From Plasticicumulans lactativorans (GTDB taxonomy: Bacteria > Pseudomonadota > Gammaproteobacteria > Competibacterales > Competibacteraceae): a stretch of 64,000 nt of DNA. Under the pieces are notes generated by a model that had not been told where the DNA came from, made no database searches, and worked only from the letters and a program-made list of their open reading frames with translations. A program made the position numbers and the translations under genes. Shown in pieces: positions 26,690 through 36,441 of this stretch; position 1 is the stretch's first letter; every line of letters starts with the position of its first letter. The stretch spans positions 81,430 to 145,429 of the forward strand of contig NZ_SLWY01000015.1 of the NCBI RefSeq assembly GCF_004341245.1, read 5' to 3'.

Positions 26690-28615
26690 TCAATGCAGCG
26701 ACGCCTCATGCTGACGTGCGAGCCACAGCCAGTCGACGATATCGGATTCCGGCGTATAGCCCCGCACCGCCTCCTTGAGCACCGCACGAATGTCCTGCCA
26801 ATCGTATTTGCGCGAAGCGACCGAAAGACGTTCGAGATAGGCATCGATCTGCGACCACGCCAGTTGCTCCTCCTCCGCCCGCATGATCATCGGATGCTCC
26901 GTGGGCGCATCGTGATCGCCGATCAGCAATTCTTCATATAGCTTTTCGCCAGGACGCAATCCCGTGTATACGATTTCGATGTCACCGTGCGGATGCACCT
27001 CGTCACGTACCTCGAGCCCCGAGAGTCGGATCATGCGTTTGGCCAAATCAAGGATGCGGACCGGTTCTCCCATGTCGAGCACGAATACATCCCCACCCTC
27101 CCCCATGGCCCCCGCCTGGATGACCAGCTGGGCCGCTTCGGGAATCGTCATGAAGTAGCGCACGATATCGGGGTGAGTCACCGTCACCGGACCGCCACGG
27201 CGAATCTGCTCACGGAACAAGGGAACCACCGATCCGCTCGAGGCCAGCACGTTGCCGAAACGCACCATGCAGAACCGGGTGGAGGATTTTTCCTGGGCCA
27301 GCGCCTGCAGGATCAATTCGGCAAAGCGCTTGGTCGCCCCCATCACGTTCGTCGGCCTCACGGCCTTGTCGGTCGAAATGAGCACGAATGTCTCGACGCC
27401 CGCGGCGATCGCCGCCTGTGCCACGTGCAGGGTACCGAAGATATTGTTCTGGATGCCCTCGATGGGATTGTGTTCGACGATCGGCACATGCTTGTAGGCA
27501 GCCGCGTGGTAGACCGTTTCGACACCGAAAGCCTGCATGACGCGCTGAACGCGCTGCCGGTGAAGTACCGATCCCAGTATGGGCACGATTTCCACATTGA
27601 CGCCTTTCGCCCTGAGCGTGGCGTTCAGTTCACGCTCAATGGCGTACAGCGCGTATTCGGAATGCTCGAAGAGCACCAGCAGCCGCGGAGCGTGCTGGAT
27701 GATCTGTCGGCACAACTCGGAGCCAATCGAGCCGCCGGCGCCGGACACCAGCACCGCCTTGCCACGTACGCAGCGCTCCAGCAAAGAACCGCGCGGGCCG
27801 ACAGGATCGCGGCCGAGGATGTCTTCGACGTCGACCTCGCGCAGTTCGTCGATACGTTTGGCACCACTCGCCAGCTCCGGAAGCCCTGGCATCGCCAGCA
27901 CCTGAACCGGCAGGGGCGCCAATGCATCGAGGATCTGCCGGCGCCTGCCACTGGAAACCGAAGGCATCGCCAGCAGAATGCCGTCAATCTCCCTCTGCTG
28001 GACCAGCTTCTTAAGCCGGGACGGTGAATAGACCCGCAGTCCATTGATCTCGCTGCCACGCAGGTCGCGCTTGTCATCGACGAACACCACCGGGCGGAAC
28101 TCCGTGCTGTGTCGCAGGGCAGTCGCCAATTGCACGCCGGCCGCACCTGCCCCGTAGATGGCCACCCGCTGGCGGTCACCACGGGTCATCAGTTCGCTGC
28201 GCAGGACATCGCGCGCCAGCAGGCGACTGCCACCGATCAGACCGATGAGCACGAACCAGTAGATGAACCATGAAGAGCGCGGCACCGTATCGCCGTGACT
28301 GAACACCCAGATCGCGATGATGATCAGCAGGCTGAGCGTGACCGCTTTCACGATCGCGTACAGCATCTCCGCACCCGCGTAGCGGATGAGCGAGCGATAG
28401 AAGCGCAGCGCGTGAAAGACGGGCAGGGACACCAGGATGGCGACAGGAAACAGCCATGTGACCTGTTCGAGCATCTGCGGCCATAACTGGCCGAAACGCA
28501 GCGAAAACGCAGCCCAAAGCGCGATCGCGACCGCCACGGTGTCGCTCGTGACCAGGGCAAGGCGACGTGCCAGGCGTGGTGAATCAATCAGGCGCCGCAG
28601 TAAAGGGGTCCACAT
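26690..28615 (-). CDS. Membrane-bound UDP-sugar 4,6-dehydratase, WbpM/CapD/FlaA1 family
   Basis: The N-terminal part has four hydrophobic segments (for example VTSDTVAVAIALWAAFSLRF and LFPVAILVSLPVFHALRFYR). A first nucleotide-binding region RVAIYGAGAAGVQLA follows, then the catalytic Rossmann domain KAVLVSGAGGSIGSELCRQI with YHAAAYKHVPIVEHNP and STDKAVRPTNVMGATKRFAE. At 641 residues it is the long WbpM type that makes UDP-4-keto-6-deoxy-GlcNAc for O-antigen or capsule precursors such as QuiNAc or FucNAc. The adjacent epimerase and initiating transferase match the end of Pseudomonas B-band O-antigen loci. Its ATG overlaps the preceding stop by one base. Confidence 0.9.
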   Translation of the reverse strand: MWTPLLRRLIDSPRLARRLALVTSDTVAVAIALWAAFSLRFGQLWPQMLEQVTWLFPVAILVSLPVFHALRFYRSLIRYAGAEMLYAIVKAVTLSLLIIIAIWVFSHGDTVPRSSWFIYWFVLIGLIGGSRLLARDVLRSELMTRGDRQRVAIYGAGAAGVQLATALRHSTEFRPVVFVDDKRDLRGSEINGLRVYSPSRLKKLVQQREIDGILLAMPSVSSGRRRQILDALAPLPVQVLAMPGLPELASGAKRIDELREVDVEDILGRDPVGPRGSLLERCVRGKAVLVSGAGGSIGSELCRQIIQHAPRLLVLFEHSEYALYAIERELNATLRAKGVNVEIVPILGSVLHRQRVQRVMQAFGVETVYHAAAYKHVPIVEHNPIEGIQNNIFGTLHVAQAAIAAGVETFVLISTDKAVRPTNVMGATKRFAELILQALAQEKSSTRFCMVRFGNVLASSGSVVPLFREQIRRGGPVTVTHPDIVRYFMTIPEAAQLVIQAGAMGEGGDVFVLDMGEPVRILDLAKRMIRLSGLEVRDEVHPHGDIEIVYTGLRPGEKLYEELLIGDHDAPTEHPMIMRAEEEQLAWSQIDAYLERLSVASRKYDWQDIRAVLKEAVRGYTPESDIVDWLWLARQHEASLH

Positions 28616-29640
28616 CAGCTTCTTTTCCCTGCTTCCTCTGCCTCACCGGCGTTGAAGTGCAGAGCCAGCAACACCAGCGGCAGGTAAGCGACAAGGACCG
28701 TCGGTATGGCCCACTGCGGATACGACTGCGCCAACAAGGCGCAGGGGAACAACCAGACGATATCGATGAGCAAGACGGCCAGCGTCACTGGACGGTGCCC
28801 TGCATAGCGGCGCGACGCCCATTGATAGGCATGGCTCCGATGCGCAGCGTACCACTTCTGTCCCCGCAGCCACCGGCGCACGAGGGTGACGGTCGCATCG
28901 ACGCAGAAGACCCCCAGAAGAATCAGCCACGGCCACACGGCCGTGACGCCGGTCACCACGGCATGCAGGGCAAAGCCACCGAGGGCGTAACCGATGAAAC
29001 CGCTACCCGCATCCCCCATGAAAATACGGGCCGGTGGCCAGTTGAGCAGCAGAAAGCCGAGGCTGGCCGCGGCGAGCATGAGCAACGGGAACGGCGCCCC
29101 CCCCTCCAGGCCGAGCATCAAGGCGCCCGCACTCGCCACGAAAACGGCTTCCGTACCGGCGATGCCATCGATACCGTCCATGAAGTTATAAAGGTTGAGG
29201 AGCCATACGAGCCCCACCACCCCGACCACGGCACCGGCAATACCCCATGCGACACTGCCGAATCCGAGATCGAGTGTCGGCCAGCCGCCAAGGATAAACA
29301 ACGCCCAGACCGCGGCGGCGACATGGAAGACGATGCGGACACGCGCCGGCAGCGATGCATGATCATCCCAGAAACCGATCAGCGCGATTAATCCCCCTCC
29401 CCCCGCAAGAATGCCAAGCAGGCCGGAGTCGACGTCACCTTTGGCGTAGAGCATTCCGATGCCCGCCAGGAAACTCATGACGATCGCCACCCCGCCGCCG
29501 CGTGGAGTGGGCCGCACATGAGAACTGCGTTCGTTCGGCACATCCAGGATCTGCCGAGCCAGGGCATAGCGGCGCAGGCACAGCGTGCCCGCGTAGGCCG
29601 CGGCAAACACTGCGATGAGGATCAATCCATTACCAAACAT
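28615..29640 (-). CDS. Undecaprenyl-phosphate sugar-1-phosphate transferase, WecA/WbpL family
   Basis: This is an integral membrane protein with about ten hydrophobic segments and the signature cytoplasmic motifs of polyprenyl-phosphate hexosamine transferases: NERSSHVRPTPRGGGVAIV, NLYNFMDGIDGIAGTEAV and RIFMGDAGSGFIGYALGG, with the DGIDG and GDAGS aspartates that bind Mg. It starts glycan synthesis by loading a (6-deoxy-)HexNAc-1-phosphate onto undecaprenyl phosphate. GGAGGT lies seven bases before the ATG at 29640, while earlier in-frame ATGs lie inside the epimerase gene. Coupled to the WbpM-type gene, it is likely to start the second polysaccharide of this window. Confidence 0.9.
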   Translation of the reverse strand: MFGNGLILIAVFAAAYAGTLCLRRYALARQILDVPNERSSHVRPTPRGGGVAIVMSFLAGIGMLYAKGDVDSGLLGILAGGGGLIALIGFWDDHASLPARVRIVFHVAAAVWALFILGGWPTLDLGFGSVAWGIAGAVVGVVGLVWLLNLYNFMDGIDGIAGTEAVFVASAGALMLGLEGGAPFPLLMLAAASLGFLLLNWPPARIFMGDAGSGFIGYALGGFALHAVVTGVTAVWPWLILLGVFCVDATVTLVRRWLRGQKWYAAHRSHAYQWASRRYAGHRPVTLAVLLIDIVWLFPCALLAQSYPQWAIPTVLVAYLPLVLLALHFNAGEAEEAGKRS

Positions 29641-29641
29641 G

Positions 29642-30601
29642 TCAACCACCTCCATTGCCGAGGATGGCCTGTGCCGTCCTGCGCAGGCCATCCTCGACCG
29701 CTACCGGTGGTTCCCAGCCCAACAATGTCCGGGCTTTGCCCGCGTCGACTTCCAGCGACCCACACAGTCGATTCATCTCGGCACCACGTCCGCTCCATCG
29801 TCCAAGCGCAGTCAGCAATCCCTGCGGCACCGGAAACAGGCGCGCCGGCCGCCCCATGCCCGCAGCCAGCCCGCGAATCAATGCCGGGGTGGATAAATCA
29901 CGCCCGTCGGCTGCCAGAAAGATTTCACCCGCCGCCCGCGGATGCGTCAGGGCACACAGCAGGAGGTCGGCCAGATTCCAGACGCCAATCAAACTGCGGC
30001 GGTTATCGATCGAAGCGAATGGCAAGGGCAATCCACTTGCCACGGCCCGCAGGATCCGCCGCAAATTGCCGCCCACCCCGGGGCCGTACACCAGCGGCGG
30101 TCGTACGATGGCCACTTCGAGGTGGCTCGCCGCCGAGATACGCAGAAGTTCTGTTTCCGCCTCCCATTTCGAAATGCCATAGGGATCCACCGGAGCAGCC
30201 GGATCGGTTTCAGTGAAGGGCGGGCGCTCATCCGTTGACTCGCCGTTGACCTTGATCGAACTGACGAACACCAAGCGCCCGACACCAGCCGCAGCAGCCT
30301 GCGTCGCGAGCCGGCTGGTACCCGCCACGTTGACGCGACGGAACTCGTTGAGCGGATCGCTGGCCTGCTCATGCATCACGTGCACACGGGCTGCAAGATG
30401 TATCACGGCCCCCACACCGTCCAGCGCCGCGCTCCAATCGGTATCGGCGCCAATATCCCCCACCACGGCAGATTCGACTCCGGTGGGCAGTGCAAAGGCG
30501 CGACGCAACGCCGCACGCACCCGCCAACCGCGATCGAGTAACTGACGACATACCTCACTGCCTATGAAACCCGTGGCACCGGTGACCAGAACAACATTCA
30601 T
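29642..30601 (-). CDS. NAD-dependent sugar epimerase/reductase (WbpV/WbpK-like)
   Basis: This is a short-chain extended-SDR protein: VLVTGATGFIGSEVCRQLLD is the NAD site, followed by VIHLAARVHV, VSSIKVNGEST and the catalytic DPYGISKWEAETELL (Tyr-x3-Lys). It has 319 residues. In comparable loci such enzymes reduce or epimerise the 4-keto product of the WbpM-type dehydratase to QuiNAc or FucNAc, and the initiating transferase then uses that sugar. The three adjacent genes fit this route; which sugar is formed is not decided by sequence. AGAGG lies four bases before the ATG at 30601. Confidence 0.85.
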   Translation of the reverse strand: MNVVLVTGATGFIGSEVCRQLLDRGWRVRAALRRAFALPTGVESAVVGDIGADTDWSAALDGVGAVIHLAARVHVMHEQASDPLNEFRRVNVAGTSRLATQAAAAGVGRLVFVSSIKVNGESTDERPPFTETDPAAPVDPYGISKWEAETELLRISAASHLEVAIVRPPLVYGPGVGGNLRRILRAVASGLPLPFASIDNRRSLIGVWNLADLLLCALTHPRAAGEIFLAADGRDLSTPALIRGLAAGMGRPARLFPVPQGLLTALGRWSGRGAEMNRLCGSLEVDAGKARTLLGWEPPVAVEDGLRRTAQAILGNGGG

Positions 30602-30724
30602 GTGGCCTCTCTCTGACACTCACCATCTGAACGGGTGAGCATGCAATCACAGCAAGCCAGCCCTCTGCAGCGGGTCTGCTTCACAGGAATGGAGACCCCC
30701 ATCGCTACCGAAGCCCGGCAAAGA

Positions 30725-32212
30725 TCAGGTAATTCCAGGGCGGCGCCACTTGAATACGGGGTCGCGCAGAATCCACGCAGCCAAGCAGTAGAGCACCGTC
30801 CCCGAGCTCAAAGCCAGCAGCAAACCCGATATCGATTCAGGAAAATCCCATGCCTGATAGAGCATCGCCATCAGCGTCCCCGCCACAAGGGCCCGCCAGA
30901 CGCTCTTCCACCATAAATCGGGCGTCGTCTGCAATACGCCCTTCAAGCGCATGCTCAGCAGTACCGCGTAAATGAGGGCATAGACGCTGGTACCCAAGGC
31001 AATGCCGAGGTAGCCCATTGTTTCGACCAGAACCCAGCACACCCCCACGTGCAGCAATGCCGATAGCACGCCGATATGCATCGGGGTACGTGTATCGCCC
31101 GCTGCGAAATAGATCCGGTTGAGCAAAACGATGAAACTTTGCGGCAATAGGCCGATGGCATAATAAACAAGGGCGGCAGCAGCTCGCGATGTCGCTTCGG
31201 CGTCGAAAGCTCCGCGTTCAAACAGCACGCGTACGATAAGTCGTGACTCGCACAACAGGAATATCATTGCAGGGATCATGCAAAAACAGACGAGACCTAG
31301 CCCCAGGGCAAAGCGGCTCCTCGCCTCTTCGGCGCTCCCACGCGAAAGAGCCTCGACCAGCGCCGGAAAAAAAACTGCTGCGACAGCCGCAGCAAAAATT
31401 CCGATCGGCAACCCTTCGAGCCGGGCAGCATAGTTCAGAACCGCGATACTGCCGGGCGCCAGATCGGAAACCAGCGCCTTCTGAATCAGCGCACTGACCT
31501 GATCCGCGACCAGCAGAAATACCAGGGGCAGCATCGCGCCGACGAGTTCACGCAGCGCCCCAGGGCTGTATTCAGGCTCGCAGCGCGGCAGCACGGCCCT
31601 TACTTGGGGAACAAGAACCAGCGCGACTGCCGCCCCCAGCAACGTGCCCTGCGCAAGGCCGACGATGCCGGCCGTGGGAACGACGAGCAATAAAAAGACA
31701 ATCAGTACGATGTTGTTGAGAACCGGGATCAAGGCGGGAAGAAAAAAGCGCTGATGCGCGTGCAGGACGGACTGCAGCAAACTGCCAAGCCCCGCCATCA
31801 CCACCATCGGTGCGAGCCAGTGCAGCATCTGCGCTGTTAGCGCCTGGCGTTCGGCATCAAATCCCGGGAGCACCAGTGCCACCCAGAAATCCGCCCCCAG
31901 CCACAGCGCCATCGCAATCGCCAACAGCAGCAGGGTCAGTCCGTGAAGCGTCTTGCGCCACAGACCATACGCTTGGGCCGACGCATTCTGCACCAGTGCC
32001 CGTTGATAACGCGGCATGAACGCGCCTTGCAGCGATCCTGCCGAAAAGATCAAAAAACACACCGCGGCGATAGAGAATGCGCTCACAAAGACATCCGCAA
32101 CACCAGCCGCACCAAAAGCACGCGCGAACAGTATCTCGCGGACGAAACCGAGTAGATTCGCCGCCAGCGTGAGGCTCGCGATCAGCGCAGTGGCTCGCAG
32201 GTACGGTCTCAA
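30725..32212 (-). CDS. MurJ/MviN-family lipid flippase within the polysaccharide locus
   Basis: This 495-residue polytopic protein of the MOP superfamily has the MurJ N-terminus RPYLRATALIASLTLAANLL-GFVREILFARAFGAAGVAD, then SLQGAFMPRYQRAL and VLNRIYFAAGDTRTPMHIGV, a late-loop motif of MviN-type proteins. Housekeeping MurJ flips lipid II. The location between an O-antigen-type epimerase and a methyltransferase, with which it overlaps by four bases (ATGA), suggests a paralogue devoted to a lipid-linked glycan or a compensating lipid II flippase. Which of these holds cannot be decided without the rest of the genome. Confidence 0.85.
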   Translation of the reverse strand: MRPYLRATALIASLTLAANLLGFVREILFARAFGAAGVADVFVSAFSIAAVCFLIFSAGSLQGAFMPRYQRALVQNASAQAYGLWRKTLHGLTLLLLAIAMALWLGADFWVALVLPGFDAERQALTAQMLHWLAPMVVMAGLGSLLQSVLHAHQRFFLPALIPVLNNIVLIVFLLLVVPTAGIVGLAQGTLLGAAVALVLVPQVRAVLPRCEPEYSPGALRELVGAMLPLVFLLVADQVSALIQKALVSDLAPGSIAVLNYAARLEGLPIGIFAAAVAAVFFPALVEALSRGSAEEARSRFALGLGLVCFCMIPAMIFLLCESRLIVRVLFERGAFDAEATSRAAAALVYYAIGLLPQSFIVLLNRIYFAAGDTRTPMHIGVLSALLHVGVCWVLVETMGYLGIALGTSVYALIYAVLLSMRLKGVLQTTPDLWWKSVWRALVAGTLMAMLYQAWDFPESISGLLLALSSGTVLYCLAAWILRDPVFKWRRPGIT

Positions 32213-33255
32213 TGCTTCACCTTACGAGCAATCAGTGTCAGGTTATTGCCCTGTCCGAGCCATCCACCAATGTGATCGATCTGCTCGATCCACAAGCTGT
32301 ACAGCCAGCGCTTGGCTGCTCCGCCAAGATTACCGAGCGGCGCTTGCGGCACCTCTTCCACCTGATGTTGCGCCGCACTCCCCGTCACGGCGCTGCGGCG
32401 CGGCGCCAGACGCTGGCGTAACCATGCTGCCTGGTGGCGCAGGATATCGCCTTCACTGCGGGTATTGCCTGCGCGGAGATAGAGGATTTCCAATCCACGT
32501 TGGCTGGCCGCTTTGCTGAGGACCTCCGGAGTAAAATAACTGAGATGGGTGGACATCACGGCAATCCAGTTGCGCCCCATCCGGCGGGCCTGCCATCCGT
32601 TTGCATTGGGGACGCGCACCATCAACGTACCGCCGGGTGCCAGGTGCGCTATCAGGCTGTCCAGATCCTCACCTGGCGTGGTCGTGTGCTCCAAGTAATC
32701 AAACAGCGTCACCACGTCGAAATATTCGTCCGGCGCCAGTGTCATGGCCAGGGTCCCACAGCGGATATCGGCAATACCGTTCCGGCGCCCCCAGGCAGCC
32801 GTGTCAGGATCAAGTTCCACGCCACTGACACACCAGCCCCGAGTTTGTGCCAGTTGCAGGAAAAGACCACTGCCACACCCTACGTCGAGCAATCGACCTG
32901 GTGGTGCACAATATGTCTCAAGTAGGCGTAAGTGATGCTGCTCGAACTCGCGTAGTCGTTCTGCAACATGCTGCGGATCGGCCATCACTCGCCGATAAGC
33001 ATAGCCGTACCAAAGTTCGTAGACACGCGACAGGCTCGTCGAGTCGAACCGTTGTCCAAGGAAAATCAACTCGCACTCCCGGCAGCGATGTCGCACATTT
33101 TCGACATCTACTGGTAATTGCGCCATGCCACCGGGGAGATACCGATTGATTTCCTTCATTAAAGTGTCGACGACCCTGTCAAATTGATCATGTTCAAGGC
33201 TGCCGCAAAGCGGGCACTCCTTGACCGCCTCCGTGTTCAGTTCAATCAACGGCAT
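32209..33255 (-). CDS. Class I SAM-dependent methyltransferase with N-terminal Cys4 zinc-like site
   Basis: The N-terminus has KECPLCGS and, about 45 residues on, RHRCRECELIFL, a probable Zn(Cys)4 ribbon as in C-methyltransferase-like sugar enzymes. The SAM domain follows: GRLLDVGCGSGLFLQLAQTRGW, GVELDP, VVTLFDYLEHTTTPG and APGGTLMVRVPN. Ribbon-methyltransferases of this type occur in O-antigen, exopolysaccharide and secondary-metabolite loci; the substrate is unknown. GAGGT lies six bases before the ATG at 33255, the third in-frame start candidate. It overlaps the MurJ-like gene by four bases. Confidence 0.85.
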   Translation of the reverse strand: MPLIELNTEAVKECPLCGSLEHDQFDRVVDTLMKEINRYLPGGMAQLPVDVENVRHRCRECELIFLGQRFDSTSLSRVYELWYGYAYRRVMADPQHVAERLREFEQHHLRLLETYCAPPGRLLDVGCGSGLFLQLAQTRGWCVSGVELDPDTAAWGRRNGIADIRCGTLAMTLAPDEYFDVVTLFDYLEHTTTPGEDLDSLIAHLAPGGTLMVRVPNANGWQARRMGRNWIAVMSTHLSYFTPEVLSKAASQRGLEILYLRAGNTRSEGDILRHQAAWLRQRLAPRRSAVTGSAAQHQVEEVPQAPLGNLGGAAKRWLYSLWIEQIDHIGGWLGQGNNLTLIARKVKH

Positions 33256-33343
33256 CGCAAGACCTCGCATATGTGCGGACAAAGAAACGCCGCGGTGAGC
33301 GGATCATACGAGGCCCATCCCCACATGCATGCCCCCGCACTGA

Positions 33344-34891
33344 TCATCCCCGTGCATGTTCACGCTGTACCCCGAGCAGCAACCCCCACATGCCTCCGAG
33401 TACCAAGTTGAACGGAATCAGGCGGAAAACCGCAAAGAAAAGACCATAAACCGCCATGACTGCAACGGTAGCAAACGTCAGTTCGGGTAATCCACTCTCC
33501 CTCGGGCAGCGACGCCATGCGAGCACTGCAGGGCCGAACAATACCGCAGCATAAACCCCAAGCCCGAGCAACCCGCCGGTCATCAAGACATACATCACCC
33601 AGTTATGAACATACCCCACACGGGTATCCAGCCATTCGCCATTGCCCGCATCGAATCGGATGTTATGCTGAACTCCCAGGCCATGCCCGACCAGTGGCGA
33701 GGCGCGAAAGTGATCCCATGCAATACGATACTCCTCCATACGCGACGCGATATTGGCGTCTTTCGGCTGCCCCTCCATTTTTCCGGGCATCGCAGATTGT
33801 AAGGGGGTCGGGGCCCTCAAGGATGCAATGGAACCATCCACGGATGATGCAGCCATACCCTCCTTCCCTTGATTAGGCGACGCATCGAAGGAAACGCTGG
33901 CCTGTTCTTGCATTTGGACAAGACGGTTAAGGTAAATGGCTTCCAGATTGAATCCGGTGATCGTGCCAGCACCAGTGGCAACGAGGGCGAGGAAAAGAAC
34001 GACGACACGCTTCGCCCCTCCCCTCCTGATGGCCACGAGCATAAGTACCAGCGCTACCAGAAAACTCGATAACAACATGCTCCGCGTATAGGTAAGAACA
34101 ATTGCGGTGGTTGCCAATATGCTCAACCCAAGTCCGAGCATGCGCAACAACCAGTTGCTCAGCCACAAACTGGCCCAAGCCCCCCACACCACTCCGAGAC
34201 AAAGCAGGGTATCGGTCGCCTGCTGCAAGCGCTGAGTGACACGTATGGCAAATTCGAACACCTGCTTGCCTAGCGCCTGAGCCTCGGCATAGCCCATTGA
34301 TATCCATGTGCCATTATCAAAAATATAAGTCGCAGGCCGCCAAAGCTGCTCGCCTACATAAACTTGTACGACATGCCAAGAGAAAAGTGCTGCGGCAATA
34401 CCTGCCGCCCATTGCCAACCATGTGCGAACACCCTATTGGCTCTCGCTTCCAGCCAGATAGGTAGAAAATAACTCATAAAAACGAAAGGTGCGGCACCCC
34501 GCACCCAGTCAGCAACAGATACTCCGTTCCAGAATGCCGTAAAAAAATTTAAAACAAACCAGCCAGTCACAATCGACAACCAAATGCAACCTGCTCGCGG
34601 CAGGCCTGCGAGCATCGAGCGGTGGCGCCAGATGCTAGACAGACCAGCAACCGTAATCGTGATGGCGAAACCGAACTCTCGCCACCCAACGGTGGTCGGC
34701 GTGGGGTTGATCATGTACATCAGCGGCAAGGCGGCGACCAGGCCAACCGCGGGTTGGCGCAGTGACCAAGCCGCCAATGCAACGGTTACAGCGAGTACCA
34801 CGTAGCGCATGCCTTCCCCGGCGTGGACCGCGAGAATCGCCGCGAGCGTGGCAAGACCGATGGCAATATACAAAGATGAACGGGAGGCCAT
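33344..34891 (-). CDS. O-antigen ligase/polymerase-like membrane protein (Wzy_C family)
   Basis: There are about twelve hydrophobic segments and one large periplasmic loop (about residues 320-415) leading to VGHGLGVQHNIRF and VGYVHNWVMYVLMTGGLLGL. The H-N pair and glycine-rich helix are the hallmarks of the Wzy/WaaL-type PF04932 family. Such proteins either polymerise repeat units or ligate glycans to a lipid or protein acceptor in the periplasm. In a locus with a Wzx-like flippase but no other polymerase candidate, a Wzy role is plausible. The loop is rich in Gln, Ser, Ala and Met. Its base composition is lower in GC than that of the core genes. Confidence 0.78.
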   Translation of the reverse strand: MASRSSLYIAIGLATLAAILAVHAGEGMRYVVLAVTVALAAWSLRQPAVGLVAALPLMYMINPTPTTVGWREFGFAITITVAGLSSIWRHRSMLAGLPRAGCIWLSIVTGWFVLNFFTAFWNGVSVADWVRGAAPFVFMSYFLPIWLEARANRVFAHGWQWAAGIAAALFSWHVVQVYVGEQLWRPATYIFDNGTWISMGYAEAQALGKQVFEFAIRVTQRLQQATDTLLCLGVVWGAWASLWLSNWLLRMLGLGLSILATTAIVLTYTRSMLLSSFLVALVLMLVAIRRGGAKRVVVLFLALVATGAGTITGFNLEAIYLNRLVQMQEQASVSFDASPNQGKEGMAASSVDGSIASLRAPTPLQSAMPGKMEGQPKDANIASRMEEYRIAWDHFRASPLVGHGLGVQHNIRFDAGNGEWLDTRVGYVHNWVMYVLMTGGLLGLGVYAAVLFGPAVLAWRRCPRESGLPELTFATVAVMAVYGLFFAVFRLIPFNLVLGGMWGLLLGVQREHARG

Positions 34892-35142
34892 AAATACCCA
34901 TTGAATGGAGTGCGGGGATCAGTTGGTTGGGCACCAACACGCCCGGCGACGACACCTCAATTTTAGTCTGTCGAAGCCAGCCAACGAACACTCAGCATGT
35001 CTCGCCATGTGGCTCCACCGCCAACACCTGCCGCAGCAACCGTGCATCGACCTGTCATCTGGCGCAAAACCACGCTCTTTAGGCATTTGTCAGTGTGGCT
35101 CCTTGAAAACTTGACTCCTAGGGTGCTGGCGCCACTACCGCA

Positions 35143-36441
35143 CTAATCCGCACTCGCCGCGGGCGAGCGACGCCCGGCCGCCTGCATTCGCTCCAACTCA
35201 GATCCAGCCTCATGACCATGTCCTTGGATCACGCTTTCCAAGACTGCGAGCATATCCTGCGCTTGTTTTTCCCGAGTATACGATGGCGACGCCGCGTAAC
35301 TGGACGTTGCCAGTTCACGCACTCGATCAGGGCTGCTTGCCAACATCTTCACGGTCTCGGCGAGGACTTCCGGGCGAGCAGCAGGCACCCAGACCCCGGC
35401 ATTTTCTCCAACCACGATTCGACTCGCTTCACCTTCCGGGGAAACGATCAGAAGCGGCAATCCCATTCCCATGGCCTCGAACATTTTCGACGGAATGACT
35501 CCGGCGAAAACTGGGTCATCCTTCAAGTGGATCAGCGCCATCGAGCAGAGACTCCAATAACGCGGCATTTCGTCCTTTGGGCGGGTCGGCACGAATATGA
35601 CGTTGCTCAGCCGCAACCGCTGCGCATCAGCCTGGAGTTGCTCTTTCGCTGCACCGGTACCGACGAACAAGAATCTCACACGATCGTCGTCACGCAGCAG
35701 ATCGGCCGCACGAATCACATTGTCGAGACCGTGCGCCATGCCATGCGTGCCGATATAGCCAACAACAAAGCGATCACCTATACCGAGTTCATTTGCGAGT
35801 TCAGGGTCGCGCGCCCGCGGACTGTAGCGAGGAAGGTCCACACCATTGATGACGACGGCGATTTTATCGGCCGGAATTGCTCTGAAAACAAGATCTTCTT
35901 TGAATGAACGCGTAAGCGCAACGACCGCAGCCGATCTGCGATAGAGAAAGAGCTCGAGCCTCTCCATCCAGCGTAAAAACAGGTTTTTCCGCATCGCACC
36001 GACGGCCATGATCGAAGCAGGCCATAGATCGCCCAGTTCGAAAACAAACGGAACCCTGCGCAAGCCGCTCAGCATCCAACCGCCGACCGCGGCAAAAAAC
36101 TGCGGCGACGTCGCCACTACCACATCCGGCCGCTGCTGGAATAGTCCGGCTGCCACAGCCGTAAACATGTAGGAAATGAAATCCGCCGTCCGCTTGGCGA
36201 CACCTTCATTCTTGGCAATGTAGGTTTTGACCCGCACCACACGGATTCCACGCATATCCTCTGTTCGGTACCAGTCGTTGTGGTAACCTTCATAAACCTG
36301 ACCAGTCGGAAAGTTCGGCGCACAGGTGATCACCGTGACTTTATGCCCCCACTCCACCCAATAACATGCACGCTCGAATACCCGCGTAGCCGAGGCATTC
36401 ACTTCAGGAGGAAAATTTTCGGTCAGGAAAAGGATATTCAT
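35143..36441 (-). CDS. Glycosyltransferase family 4 (WbuB-like)
   Basis: The N-terminus MNILFLTENFPPEVNASATR with FERACYWVEWGHKVTVIT, FVFELGDLWPASI and LELFLYRRSAAVVALTRSFK is the pattern of WbuB/Fnl-type GT4 transferases that add FucNAc or related sugars. The donor site is seen as GYIGTHGMAHGLDNVI and PSKMFEAMGMGLPLLIVSPEGEA, with the two glutamates expected. It probably adds the second sugar to the undecaprenyl-linked primer. Its start overlaps the heparinase-like gene by four bases (ATGA), so translation is coupled. Confidence 0.88.
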   Translation of the reverse strand: MNILFLTENFPPEVNASATRVFERACYWVEWGHKVTVITCAPNFPTGQVYEGYHNDWYRTEDMRGIRVVRVKTYIAKNEGVAKRTADFISYMFTAVAAGLFQQRPDVVVATSPQFFAAVGGWMLSGLRRVPFVFELGDLWPASIMAVGAMRKNLFLRWMERLELFLYRRSAAVVALTRSFKEDLVFRAIPADKIAVVINGVDLPRYSPRARDPELANELGIGDRFVVGYIGTHGMAHGLDNVIRAADLLRDDDRVRFLFVGTGAAKEQLQADAQRLRLSNVIFVPTRPKDEMPRYWSLCSMALIHLKDDPVFAGVIPSKMFEAMGMGLPLLIVSPEGEASRIVVGENAGVWVPAARPEVLAETVKMLASSPDRVRELATSSYAASPSYTREKQAQDMLAVLESVIQGHGHEAGSELERMQAAGRRSPAASAD

